A DNA stretch of 64,000 nucleotides from Hsuehochloa calcarea. Its lineage: Eukaryota; Streptophyta; Magnoliopsida; Poales; Poaceae. How positions within the stretch are numbered: the stretch's first letter is position 1; every line of letters starts with the position of its first letter. The stretch is taken from contig CM070604.1 in assembly GCA_036346395.1 (NCBI GenBank), forward strand, positions 37,537,662-37,601,661, in the 5' to 3' direction. The notes under the pieces were generated by a model, which was given only the letters and a program-made list of their open reading frames with translations, had not been told where the DNA came from and searched no databases. Shown here one piece after another: positions 46,601 to 58,939 of the stretch. Both the position numbers and the translations under genes were made by a program.

Positions 46601-46926
46601 TCACCGCTTTTGAAGAAGAGTTCTACGAAGGTTGAACGTTAGGGTCTTGATCCCAGTCGGTTGCCTGTGGTAAATTGATGGGAGCCACCGAAGTTTATTT
46701 CGTTTCCGCTGCAGTTTATTTCTTTATTGTCAGCCTTGCATGGCTTAATAAATGTAACACTCGACCATAAGGTCCCAACAGTTATTTGTTATTCAAATAT
46801 ACTCGTTTATTCTTATATTCGTTGTATGGATGTGATATTTCATCAATGTTGACACTGTGTGCACTAGCGTGATCCTCGACTAGTGCAATACACGAGGGTC
46901 CAGATTTGCATATTTGGGTCCCGACA
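43682..46926 (+). repeat. Left LTR of element A, 3245 bp
   Basis: It holds a TATA box (ctataaatac, 44449-44458) followed by a GC-rich transcribed region and an aataaa signal near 46749. It is related to the solo LTR at 15023-18600. Confidence 0.93.
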
Positions 46927-46930
46927 GAGG

Positions 46931-46943
46931 TGGTATCAGAGCC
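46931..46943 (+). other. Primer-binding site of element A
   Basis: TGGTATCAGAGCC lies four bases after the left LTR and is complementary to the initiator Met-tRNA 3' end. Confidence 0.93.
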
Positions 46944-47141
46944 ATACTGACTGTAGGTCTTGACCCTAGTTAGATTGGCCGTTCTTAGTGAGTCCAAAAC
47001 TATTTTCTAAAGCAAATATTAACTTGCAAGATTAATTGAACTCTTTAACTCATCTCATGTCTCTCTTGACTCAACTATTGTCAAATTCTTTCTCTCCCAT
47101 TTGCTTTAAAGTTGTTTTCATATCCTTGTCCATCTCGACAG

Positions 47142-47432
47142 ATGCCTCGCCTTCGAGTTATGGAGAGCGCAAGGAGGACTTGCCACGAGCTTTGGAAGTT
47201 GCTACAAGTACTTGGAGGGTTCGATCGTCCATTGTACCGTGGCGGTGCTTGGATTGTGAACGGCCGAGATCGTGGAGTGATATGCCATTTGACCATCTAC
47301 GCCAGGCAGCACACCAAGGCAAGCAAACCACTACACATCTCAGCTAGAAGGAGTATTTGGATTGAAGCAATCCAGGAGTCTTCACGCCTTGCCATCCTGA
47401 GGATCTGCAACATCTACTCGAGAGCTTCGTGA
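47142..47432 (+). pseudogene. orf0-like ORF upstream of gag in element A
   Basis: It begins MPRLRVMESARRTCHELWKL directly after a CAG that could be a splice acceptor, continues GGFDRPLYRGGAWIVNG and stops at 47432. Coding-like sequence seems to continue in other frames to about 47860, so the original protein was longer. No known domain was recognised. Its position before gag matches the orf0 described for RIRE3/RIRE8; the function is unknown. Confidence 0.55.
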
Positions 47433-48101
47433 CACGCTTTTTCGTTATCATCCCCGCACTTCGACGTGGATCTTGCCGCACGCTTTTCGCCTACAAAGGG
47501 AGAAGACAACGCCACCGTCGTGCATCTCGCCTGATTCACGTCAGAGGAATCGTTGGAGTTAGCCGCCACAGAGCCGAGGTACCTATGAGACTCTTCAGAG
47601 TCAAGAAAGGATCGCCATATTAGAAGAAACTCTTTATGGACGACACGAAGAAGACATCAAGAGGAAGACCCAGAGGAAGTCGATGGACCTACTGAGCTGT
47701 AAGAGCCAAGAGCCAGCAGAGCTGTGAACACCAAAGAAGACTGCACTGTGGACACTGCTCCTATTGCACCACCCCGGACATCGAGATCGGGCCATGAGGA
47801 TGCCACCACTTTCGTGTCTACAAGAAAGGAGCACCGCCAAGGTCATGGAGGCTATTTGATTGAGTAGTCTGCTCGCGTTGTTTCAGCTTAGCCGCTTTAT
47901 GTCTTGAGTCGCCCTTTAGGCGGTAGTTTTGTGTGCTTAAGCTCGCCCTTATTTTTGTGTGCAAGTATGAGCCGCAAAGGCCCTTAGGCATTTGTTGCAA
48001 GCCATACTATTATCTTAATCAATATAAGAGTTTCAGCTTGAGCTTTCTTAAAATATGTTGGGTTTTACCTACCCCGCTTAGTTCTACAACTTATCTCGTG
48101 C

Positions 48102-49350
48102 TTGCTACCTTATCTAACCCTTGAGATTCACCGATGGTTCGGACTCGTCAAAGTCAGCCGCAAGTGGTTCCGATACTCCAAAGATCGTAAGGACGGAGCA
48201 AATCCCGGAGAAGCAATTCCACCACAAGCACCTTCAATGATCCGCAAATTTTGGAGCATTCATGACACCAAACCCACCGATGTACACCATGATGAATCGA
48301 TGCAAGCCATGAATAACCGAACAACAACAATCAAGATCACAATGGAGCCCCAGCTTGCTCATGGTCATAATGGATCATCCAAGTTGGCGGAGTTTATGAG
48401 GACCCGCCCACCAACCTTTTACGACATGTCTCACCAAGAGAAGTCGATGATTGGCTTCGTGTTATTGAGAGAAAATCACGATCACTCAATGCAATGATCA
48501 TGAAAAGTTCTCAGACGCCTCTCACCGATGGAAGGCATTGTTTGCAGAATGGTGGGAAAACTTTGTGCAAATGATGGAACGCCGCAAGACATTACTTGGG
48601 AAGAGTTCACAACCGCCACAAGATCATGTACCGTAAGGAATCATGGATCCAAGAAGGATGAATTCCGTGCTCTCAAGCAAGGAGGAATGTCGATGATCGA
48701 CACCTCAACAAGTTCTCTCAACTTGCTCGATATGTCGCAGAAGATGTCGCCACCGACAAGGCTCGCCGTAGTCGCTCGAAGGATTGAACACCGACTTCAA
48801 GTTAACTTGATCGCCCACACCTTTCCCGATTTTCAAGAGTTAATCAACAAGGCTTTGATTCTAGAGGATAAGCGCAAGGAATTGGAAGATCATCGTAGCG
48901 CAGAATGGCTCAAAGAAGGAAGTCACCAACCCCACCGAGGGCAAGAATGATTCCACCGCAGCTTTAGCCGCTTTTCCACCACGCACTCGCTGCACCACCG
49001 CACCAACTTCAAGACTCGCCCGCTTGCTCGAACTTCCGCAACCTCGCACTACCAACCCCAATCCAAGAAGCAACCCACGTATACAACCGAGTTTGCTTTA
49101 CCCGCCGTCACCGTGGCATTTCGCCAACCGATGTCCGCAGAATGGGACTATCACCCAAAGACGCTTCAACCTTGGGAACACACCACCAAGACGCCAAGAC
49201 AAGGCAACCATCAAGGAACTTCTCAAGCTACCGGTCAATCGGAGGAGCACCGCCATCGCTGGTCGAGGTCGTGTCAACCACGCCACTCTAGAGGGAGCCC
49301 AAGAAGCACCCGACGTTGTATCGGGTAAGTTCCTAGTAAATTCAAGACCG
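48102..49350 (+). pseudogene. Element A gag, frameshifted
   Basis: Blocks typical of the gypsy gag domain appear in several frames: KLAEFMRTRPPTFYD near 48390, QDITWEEFTTA near 48600, DEFRALKQGGMS near 48670, and LIAHTFPDFQELINKALILE near 48810. The zinc knuckle is degraded (near 49100-49150). Confidence 0.8.
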
Positions 49351-52300
49351 TGACGCCTGCTTGATTCGAGCTTCGATTCGCTTGTTTCGGAATTTTGCAA
49401 CTAAGAACAAATTGGAAGTTATGCATCTTAAGCATACTCGTTAGTCCAATACCGAGCAGAGCTAAGTTCTAAAGTTGGATGTTTAGGAGCTAGGCTACTC
49501 ATAGTGGAGTTGAGTTTCTAGCCAACCTAATAGTTCTAGACACTGCACCATAGATGTCATTCTTGGTATGGATTGGTTATCCAAACATAAAGCAAGATTA
49601 GATTGTGGCGAAGAGCCGTGACAATAGAGGATGCCACAGAAAGAAAGTTGAATTCTAGCCACCTCAAGACGTGATGGACATTTGGTAGTCAACACCAAGA
49701 CAGCTTTTGGAAGACGTACTGTAGTCGAGATTACCGGATGTATTTCCGTAAGAATTACTGTGAATGCCACCGACCGTGACATTGAATTTGTCATTGATCT
49801 AGTGCCGTGAACAAAGACCAATTTCCAAGAGACCCTATCGGATGCCAATGATGAACTTGTGGAAATGAAGAAGCGATAGAAGAACTCATCGAAAAAGGTT
49901 TTGTAAGACCTAGTTCGCCGCCATGGGGAGCACTGCTTTGTTCACAAGAAGAAAGATGGAAGTATGAGAATGTGTATCGATTATCGCTCTCTCAACGAAG
50001 TCACCATCAAGAATAAGTACCCATTGCCCGTAATAGATGATTTGTTCGACTGGATGAAAGGAGCCGAGTATTCTCCAAGATCGATCCGCGATCAAAGTTA
50101 CCATCGCTTGAAGATTTGTCCTAAGGATGTACCAAAGACCGCTTTCAACCCTATGGACATTATGAGTTTTTAGTCATGTCTTTTGATTGACTAATGCCCC
50201 GCCTATTTCATGAACATGATGAACAAAGTATTCATGGAATATTTGGATAAGTTCGTGGTAGTATTCATTGATGATATTTTGGTATATTCAAAGTCGAGGA
50301 AGAGCATGCGTGACATTTGAGATTAGTCCTAGAAAAGCTCAGAGGACATCGCTTATATGCCAAGTTCAGCAAGTGTGACTTTGGAAGAAGAAAGTTGATT
50401 TTCTCGGCCATGTGATGACACCAAGGAGTAGCAATTGACCCTAAAGGTTAAAGTCAGAATGAATTGGGAGCACCCAAGACGGTTACTCAAATTCGTAGTT
50501 TCTTGGGAATGGCAGGATACTATCGTCGTTTCATTGAAGGGTTCTCAACGATTGCTAAACCTCTTACGCAATTGTTGAAGAAAGAGAAGAAGTTTATTTG
50601 GACCCCAGCTTGTGAAGAAAGTTTTCAAGAATTGAAGAAACGTCGACTTCACCTTTCAAGACTAGTTTTGCTTGATATTAGTAAGGATTTTGATATCACC
50701 GTGATGCTTCGGCCAAGGATTAGGATGTGTCCTTATGCAAGAAGGAAGAGCTGCCGCTATGCGCCAAGGCAATTAAGGCCTCATGAAGAGAACTACCCTA
50801 CCCATGATTTGGAGCTAGTCGCCAGAGTGCATGCCTTGAAGATTTGGCGCCATTATCTCATCCAGAATCGCTGTGAAGTCTACACAGATCATAAGAGCCT
50901 GAAGTACATATTCACTCAGTCTGATTTGAACATGAGACAGAGAAGATGGTTGGAATTAATAAAGGATTATAATCTTGGAATCCATTACCATCCTGGTAAG
51001 GCCAATGTAGTTGCAGATGCACTCGAGTCGTAAGAGCTACCGCAATGCTCGAAGCAAAAGAGTTGTGTTCGTAACTTCGTGAGGAATTCCGTGCTACACT
51101 AGAAGTTGTTCCTAAGGATTTGTGGCCAATTTGGAAGTACACCTACTCGAGAAACAGATTCGTGAAGCTCAACCTAAGGATTCGAGTTTGTCGATCTCAA
51201 GAAGAAGATGTTAGAAGGAAAATTCAAAGACTTTACCATAGATGATCGATATACCGTGGATCAATGGACGATCGTGTACCGATATTGATGGATTAAGACA
51301 AATGATTCAAGGAAGCCCATGACTCAAAGTATTCAATTCACCTCGAAGCACTAAGATGTATCAGATGTTAAGAATAAGTTTTGGTGGCCAAACTTAAAGC
51401 GAGACGTCGCAGAGTTCGTTGCTTTATGCGACGTGGTGCCGAAAGTAAAGGCCGAACATCGAGACCAAAGCGGGTTTGCTACAACCGCTAAAGATACCGT
51501 AATGGAAGTGGGAAGAGATCGGTATGGATTTTATTACCGGATTACCCAAGACTCAATCAGTTATGATTCGATTTGGGTAATAGTGGATCGCTTGACTAAG
51601 GTTGCCCATTTCTTGCCACCAAAACCACTTACTCGTGAGACCGCTTGCGGAATTGTATATGTCAAAATAGTCACCGCACGGTGTGCCTAAGAAGATAGTG
51701 TCGATCGAGGATCTCAATTCACCTCTCGCTTTTGGCGAGTCTACATGAAGCCCCGAACTCATCGAATTTCAAGATCGCTTATCATCCACGCATGATGGAC
51801 AGATCGAAAGAGTCAACCAGATATTAGAAGATATGTTGAGAGCCCGTGCCTTAGCTAATGCTACCAGTTGGGATAAAAGTTTACCGATGCGTAATTCTCG
51901 TACAACAACAGCTTATCAAGCTTTGCGATGTCACCATTTGAAGCTCAGACGGTCGTGCTCGCAGAACTCCGCTGAATTGGTCGAGGCAACGAACGTAGTG
52001 TTCGGGCCGATATTATTCAGAAGCCAAGAACAAGTTGCTATGATCGAGAAAGACTAAAGATAGCCCAATCCGCATAAAAGAGTTATGCCGATAATCGCTG
52101 CCGTGACCTCGCCTTTGAACCGAGGATTTTGTGTATCTGCGAGTTACTCCGCCGAGAGGTGTTAGGAGATTCCACACCAAAGGGAAGCTTGCTCCAAGGT
52201 ATGTGGGTCCATTCAAGGTTTTGGAACGCCGTGGAGAAGTTGCGTGCAGCTTGAGCTACCGCAATCGTTAGCAGGAGTGCATGATGTCTTTCATGTCTCT

Positions 52301-52550
52301 CACCAAAAAGTGTCTTCGTGTGCTGTAAGAGCGCACTCCGTTGAGTCAATTGAATCAAGGAAGATCTCACATACAAAGAGCACTGTCAAGATTTTGATGT
52401 CGCAGAGCGCCGCACTGTAAGCAAGACTGCTCGTTTACGCAAAGTCCAAAGGAGTAACCACTGTAAGGAGAAGCAACGTGGGAACGTGAAGAAGAGTTAA
52501 AAGCCGAGTTCCCTAGCCTTTTCTCTAGCTAGCCTAATCTCGGGACGAGA
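49351..52550 (+). pseudogene. Element A pol: protease, RT, RNase H, integrase, broken
   Basis: The protease end (LDTAP...MDWL near 49530-49580) lacks an intact DSG motif. Reverse transcriptase keeps FIDDILVYSK (50258-50290), the catalytic Asp pair, but surrounding frames shift. An open stretch 50464-51033 covers the thumb/connection and RNase H (RSFLGMAGYYRRFI, VYTDHKSLKYIF, VVADALES). Integrase shows WVIVDRLTKVAHFLPPKP near 51580 and further pieces to 52100. A chromodomain-proximal VHDVFHVSH-like block lies near 52275. Breaks are mostly 1-2 bp indels. Confidence 0.85.
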
Positions 52551-52557
52551 TTCGCTT

Positions 52558-52569
52558 AAGGGGGAGGTT
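52558..52569 (+). other. Polypurine tract of element A
   Basis: aagggggaggtt directly precedes the right LTR. Confidence 0.88.
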
Positions 52570-55500
52570 TGTAACATCCCAAATTTCGAGCTTTAAAATC
52601 TTTTAAATAGTACTAGTGAGAAAATTCACCATTTGGATTTATTTGAATATTAATTTGAAAAGCTTAATATGGACTTTAAGGACAAATTGATTTAATGAGC
52701 TTAATCCCAACATCAACAATTGTCAAAACTATTTTATTTAGATTCTATATGCTTGGTTATATTTTATAGAATTTTCTCGAATTTTTCCCAAGTCATTTGC
52801 TATTTTTAATTGCTATTTGCATTTTCTGGATTTATTTAAAAGAAAACCTAATTTAAATCCTTCGAATAAAGATCGGGCCAAGCCCAAGACTATTCCAGCC
52901 CGCTCAATCCCACCGTTGATCAAGATCGCCCGGCACCGCCGCTTCTGCCGCTTCTTGCCCTCCGCCGGATCTTCGCCGCGTGTCCTTTTGGCCGATCTCG
53001 CCGCCTTCCGCTCGCCGCGCGCTCTGCGCTTGATCGCCATCGTCACGCCGCCGCCTGCCGCCGCCTCGCATCGCTGCCGGTGGGACCGCCACAGTGTCGC
53101 TGCCTCGCGCTATCTTCTTCTCCGCGGCCGCGCCCTCGCCCGCCATTGCCGGACCTCTGAGCTTCGTCCGACAATTGCGCAACGGCCTCGATTTTGGCGC
53201 GACAACGCCTCGAAGCCTTATCTCTCCGCACTGCTCCGGTTATTTTCAATTTCCAAATCGGTTTCAATCTCCGAGAATCGAGGAATTCAAAATCCGCCGC
53301 TTCGGACCCGATTTGGGATTTCAAATCCGGCGCCCCCGCCTATAAATACCTCCTTAGCATCGCCACCACCTCCGCAATCCAAAGCCGCCGCCTCGCCGCC
53401 TGACGCCTCTAGCGCCGCCGCATTTTCGAGTTTTAGGTTTCGCCGAGTTTCTTCTCCGGTGAATTGCGCCGCCTTCGCCGCCTTTGCCTCGCCAACCGCA
53501 CCATCGTGATCGGCAAGCTCGAGCCACCTCGCGCGCACTCTCGTCGCCGAGCATTGCCGAGCTTCCGTCCGACAAACCCGAGACTTCGCCGCTTCTCCTC
53601 GCCACGGCCATCTCCGACCACCCTGTGTACTCAAACCAAGGCCCATAGATGCGCAATAACCTCTCTACACATTGGTACCACTCACTCACGGCCGAAGAGC
53701 CGCTGTCGCTGCTGCCATTGGTTCCCGAGCCATCGCCGCCGTCCGAGTGATGTGGCGTGGCGTCAAGATCCACCTCACCTTCGTGCGGCGTGTCACCGCG
53801 CGTGGCGCCGTGTCGGCCCAAAGACACGCCAAGACGCGGCTCACCCACCGGCCCCAGATCCCGTGGCTCGGTGGGTTTGGTCCACTGGGTCGAAAAACCG
53901 ACAATGGGGCCCACCCGCCGCTTTTCTATTTAATTTTAATTCTTTTCCGAAATCCTACCGACGCAAGCATTGCGCAATAAATCGATTTTCCTTTATAAAA
54001 ATAATTCGGGAAATTCGAGAAAATCCAATTTAGGGTTTTATTGATTTTCCAATCTTCCAAAGCCCATATCTTTTGCATCCAAGTCCAATTGAGCCCATTC
54101 AAATTTGTAAATTCATATAAAATTCAGATCTATTTATTTATGAATTTTATTTAATTTTGGAGTTTATTTTGCCTCTGTTATTTATTTGTTTTGTTTTCTT
54201 TTGTCTCGCTTCATGAGTAGACGCCGATACTTGGGAATTTTGCGTAAGAAGGAGCACCTCAAGACCAAGACCAATATCTAGATCTATTCCAAGGCAAGTT
54301 ATACCTTTGATCATTTTGAACCCAGCTTTTCAAAATACTTTGTTTCAATGTATTGCATTCTATTTCAAGTATTTATTTAAATGCTTTTGGGTGTAGTTAT
54401 TAATCCAAATTGTTATGCCACCTTGTCTATTGTATACCATGATCTTTTGTCACCCTAGGTTGGTTAATAATTAGTTGGTATTATCGTAGCACCAACGTGG
54501 GTTGGTTAGATACGATTAGACTGCTTAGCCATGCCACGAGTCATCATTCCATGTGAGAGTTGCAATTATAAACTTGACTAAGTGATTATGGAACTGTGTG
54601 ATGAATCTGTGTGTCTTTGGTGCTATTACTCGTTGATGGCATGTGTTGCACTTAATCAAGTGGTGGGAAAAGATTTAGACCGAGGCAAGTGGTGGATTCT
54701 GTGTGAATGGTGGAACTGTGTGCATTAAACTTTGTGATTTGGGTTAAAATCGAAGTCTTGCCTTGGTCAGTTAAGGACTTAACTTTGTGCGCCATTGAAC
54801 TGGGCCTTACTGTACGACCACATGCCTAGTATGGGCTGGGCCTAACTTAATAAGTTATGGAGTCTTGACATTGACAACTCAGGTTGTATTTAAGCTGTGT
54901 GATGGGCTGGAGGTGTGATATGTCACATCGCGGACGGTTACACGATCCCCGTCCAATGGTGTGTGTCGCTCCAAGGGTCAGGTGTACAAATTGGACGGCA
55001 GTAAAGCACACCAGGAGTGTCATTGTTTGAGATGAAGTCTCTGAAAGGTTTTGTTGTGATCAACTCTGATCCGGTTGGTTTCATCGTGTGGGTAAAGTGT
55101 ACAACCTCTGCAGAGTGTTTAAATCAATCTATTCAATAGCCGCGCCCTCTGCTATGGACATGCTCTGAATTTCACACGAGGGTAGTTTTTCATAAAACAT
55201 TTGGGAAGGGTCACCGTGTGAGATAACTTGTTCACTTGTGTGAAAGAACTTGATTAGACTGTGTCCTTTGTGAAATCAATTGTTAACTTATTATTGTCTA
55301 TTTGTTTTGGATTATGCTTTCAATCTATTATTTGTATTCAATTGCAAATGTTGCATTTACGCAAAATAACCACGTAAGCCATTACTTTGGAATAAGCCAT
55401 CATGTATAAATGCATTCTGTGGTATGACTTATGAGTACGGTGTGTACTCACTCTTGCTAAACAAATCAATGTATGGAGGAGTCGTCACCGCTTTTGAAGA

Positions 55501-55812
55501 AGAGTTCTACTGAAGGTTGAACGTTAGGGTCTTGATCCCACCGGTTGCTCGTGGTAAATTGATGGGAGCCACCGAGTTTATTTCGCTTTCATTGCAGCTT
55601 TATTTCTTTATTGTCACCTTGCATGGCTTAATAAATGTAACACTCGACCATAAGGTCCCAACAGTTATTTGTTATTCAAATATACTCGTTTATTCTTATA
55701 TTCGTTGTATGGATGTGATATTTCATCAATGTTGACACTGTGTGCACTAGCGTGATCCTGGACTAGTGCTGAATACACAGAGGGTCCAGATTTGCATATT
55801 TGGGTCCCGACA
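52570..55812 (+). repeat. Right LTR of element A, 3243 bp
   Basis: It pairs with 43682-46926. The TATA box is at 53341-53349. Within 45121-45650 versus its partner I see three 1-bp indels and one TC/CT exchange, so the insertion is young. GC-rich parts differ more, mainly by short indels. Confidence 0.93.
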
Positions 55813-55817
55813 AGCAT
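55813..55817 (+). repeat. Target-site duplication agcat, right copy (element A)
   Basis: It is identical to 43677-43681. Confidence 0.92.
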
Positions 55818-58664
55818 CCAAGGTATCAAATCTGGAGGTAGCGGCTGCCTGAATCTCATCCAATCTGGTGTTTGTAGCCGCCTGAAATGCCTCCTGGGAT
55901 GTGCGCATCTGATCCATGCTCAGCTGTAGGTGAAGAATCGCAGCTAGGACAGGGTCTTGCTCCTGAGGACCCTAAGAAGAGGAGCTCTGTCCCTGATACT
56001 GAGTAGGTGGAGGAGGAGGCATCTGAGCTGGCACCTGAGGAGCAGGAGGAGGAGGAGCGTCCCTGGGTCTGTATTCTTTATGCTCTATATCACAGGGAAC
56101 ATTGAATACAATTCTGCTCTTGATTAGCTTCATTATGTAGGGAGCATAATAAATACTTTTGGACTTATCTCCCTTGGAGGTGTCAATTTCTCTGAAAATA
56201 AGATCCATGACATCAAAGCGAGTGCCCTCCATTATATATTGTATCACATTCCATGCCCTCCCATGGATTTCATCATTGTTCCCACTCCTAGGGAAGAATG
56301 ATGATCTCATGATCCTGTTGATTATATTGGGGAGGGGAAGGAGTCCGGTCACCTTACCGCAAGAGTGATGAGTATTTTGATTATAAAATTCATCTACTTG
56401 AGTAAGGTTTAGAGGTTCCTGCAGGTGGATCCTTATACCCCTTGACTCCCTCAATCCTAGGGCCTTCATGAACTGCTCTCTTGTAGTTTTTATCTTTCTA
56501 TGGCCAGTCATCCAAGTTAGGTTGTCGTAATCCGGAGACACGAAAACCGTTGCATAAAATTGTCTGATGACCTTGGAGTGAAAGCTGCAGTTCAGAGAAA
56601 CCAAAGAATCCAAACCTACATGTCTAAAAAGTCTGAAAAGTCCATTGTAGGTTGGATTTTGTGCCAGGTAGTTCCATTTAACAAATCTGTGATTGGCAAA
56701 TTTCTTCTTTGCATAGATGATCCGGAAGACATCTTGCTGGAACTTTGTATGGAACATACCCATTGTCGCAGACTCTGGGAACTGAAAATGATCAATATGT
56801 CTCAAGATAGTATATTGTTCACTCCTTATCCTTGAGACATCAAGTCCAATGAACTGAGACTCATCAGGTGCGTTCTCATCATCATCCTCCTCCTCAACGT
56901 CATTGCCAGAAGACTCTTCATAGTCATTATCGCTGCTGTTATTATCTGAACCTGATTTCTCCACTTCTTCCATAGGAACGTCCTCAAGGTCGTCCTCAAC
57001 TGGATTCTTCCCTCTAGATGGAGAAGGAGAAGGAGAAGGAGGGGATCCACCCGAACGGCTGGCCAAACGCTTGTTCGGCATAGCTCCTGAGAAGATAATC
57101 AAAAGATCAAACAAGGAATAATCAAGAATAAATTTATGAATATACAATGGTGCCATTTTGACATGTTCTCTGGACACAAAGGTCCGATCGGCCGCCATGG
57201 CGGTCGGATCACCACAGAGGCCGGTCCCGATCATTGTTGTGGCGCCGGCCGATCACCGTTACTGTAACAGAGAACAAGAATTTTGTGATTTTCACAAATT
57301 TTCATCATTCATACAATGCATCAAGTACATTCATTTATCTATTCACAAGCGACTTGCAGACAGAATTTGCCATAGAGATTGAATGGAATAGTAGGATTTG
57401 ACATCAAACCCTAGAAATTTGAGGCAAATTGACAATGTGATAATAATACAAGTAGATTAGTAGGCTTACTGGCTCCAAAGGAGAGGAGAATCACTAAGGA
57501 TAATTCCTTGAAGGATTGGAGAGCCACAAAGCCGAAACTTCAAAGTTTCTCCCTCACCTAGGGTTCCAAAATGTGGGAGAGATAGGCAATCAATCCACAA
57601 AGTAATTGGATGGATTGAAGGAGGAGAAGAGGGAGAGCGAAATGGTACCTTGAATCCCCAAATGGATGGCCGGAGGAGGAGATCCGGAGGGGAGGTGCTG
57701 CTGGCGGCCTGAGGGAGAGGAGAAGAAAGCCTCGGTTTGGGGAGAATGAGGAAGTGAGAGAAAAAAGGCTCTCGGGTGAAGGGTTATAACACAATCCATG
57801 CAAACTCGGTCTGACCGCCAGGCCAATGCCGGTCGGACCGGTGGGGATGCCGGTCGGACCTCCGATGGTGGCCGGTCGGACCGGTTACTTCTGAATCTGA
57901 CAAACAGATTCAGCGAAGAGAGAGAGAAGAGAGAGATTTGTTGTATAGGCTCCAAATTTTTATACACTCAATCAAGCAAACATATTTGGAACATTTCCAA
58001 CTTATATGGCCCTTGAAAATCCATATCTAAAATAGTTTTACAAAATAAGTTTTTCGTTTTCGTAAATGAAATCAAGTTTTCATGCAATTTCACCAAAAGA
58101 TCCAATTTGAGCAAAAGATCAAATTTAAAGCAGCCAATTTTATGTATGAGTCATAAATACCATTATGAACATACTCATGTGAAATTTTTTGGTTCATATG
58201 GCAAAACTCACATAAGTGCTAGAAAGTGACCACTTAGGTCATAATAGGATTTTGGGCGAGTTTCAAAAACAAATATCTTTTGCTAGGTTGGTCTTTTGAA
58301 AATCTTTTGAATACCAAAAACGTTTAGAATAACCAACTCTAGGATTTTTCTTTTGGCAAGATCTTCAAATTCCTTTTAGAATAGATTTTACACAAAAATC
58401 TAGTTTTGGTCAAAAATAAGATACTATATTGTAGGATTTTGGCTAGAAACTCATTTTCACTTAAAATAGATTTTTCTAAAGCCAAAACCTTTGGTAAATC
58501 TTTGAAAAATATTTGTATACCTTTTGTAACTAGTTTTTCAAAGAATTACTAATAATTATGAAATTTTTGACTTTTGGCTAAAATGCTCAATTTTGAAAAC
58601 AATACTAGCACTTAATTTATTTGGGCACACATAGGGATGTGATATACAAGATCATGATTTAGCA
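55818..58664 (-). repeat. Element B 3' LTR, proximal part (U3, leader, ORF)
   Basis: It begins on the element strand with TGCTAAATCATG right after the polypurine tract. U3 is about 700 bp, with a TATA box TATAAAAATT (57964-57955). Below it are a pyrimidine-rich initiator-like TCTCTCTCTTCTCTCTC, GGTCGGACCGG clusters (57800-57890 and 57180-57230) and an intron-containing leader to the accessory ORF. Assigning all of it to the LTR rests on the polypurine tract position and the matching LTR ends. Confidence 0.6.
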
Positions 58665-58673
58665 CTCCCCCTT
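58665..58673 (-). other. Polypurine tract of element B
   Basis: On the minus strand AAGGGGGAG is followed directly by TG of the presumed 3' LTR. Confidence 0.7.
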
Positions 58674-58939
58674 AATGTGCCACATCCATCTTGCTCAAGA
58701 TATTTAATAATGAACATTATGAGCAATAGAGCAAGAATACTCCTTAAATATGATTATCATGAAATGCAACCTACACAAGGCATAAAGGGGCTAGATACTT
58801 CAATGTAAATACTTGTTACCGAGATGACATTGGTTCTTGATGTGAAACGATTATCCTCAAACTTGGCTCCAATTTGATATATGATGAAATCCATCTTTAT
58901 ATAAATAAGCCAAGCCTCCAATGCCTCTCCAAGTACCTA

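Larger units (their letters stand above)
43682..55812 (+). mobile_element. Element A: 12.1-kb Ty3/gypsy with 3.2-kb LTRs
   Basis: LTRs 43682-46926 and 52570-55812 (TGTAACATCCC...GGGTCCCGACA) are flanked by the 5-bp duplication agcat. A primer-binding site TGGTATCAGAGCC (46931-46943) and a polypurine tract (52558-52569) are in place. The interior has an ORF upstream of gag, then gag, protease, reverse transcriptase, RNase H and integrase, all frameshifted. Very long LTRs plus an extra ORF upstream of gag recall the rice RIRE3/RIRE8 (Tekay/Del) group, where such an ORF is called orf0. It inserted into the 3' LTR of element B, disrupting its accessory ORF. Confidence 0.93.
43518..57081 (-). pseudogene. 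Accessory ORF in element B LTR, interrupted by element A
   Basis: The start ATG (57081) gives MPNKRLASRSGG, then a Ser/Pro stretch and a strongly acidic region (residues 30-75). A globular region follows (FIGLDVSRIRSEQYTILRHI onward) with QFYATVFVSPDY and LTWMTGHRKI, motifs of putative plant transposon proteins in grass retroelements. A Pro-rich end follows. An in-frame TAG stops it at 55972-55974 (369 codons). The frame otherwise continues to 55818 and, after element A, from 43681 to a TAA at 43518-43520. Upstream are a TATA box (57964-57957) and a leader with a GT-AG intron (57469-57087). Its function is unknown. The 51 in-frame codons upstream of 57081 are probably intron. Confidence 0.65.

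Noticed and set aside
57082..57234. N-terminal extension of the element B ORF (51 extra codons)
   Set aside because: A CAG acceptor at 57087 and a GTAAG donor at 57470 mark this part as intron; the ATG at 57081 begins the conserved-looking protein.
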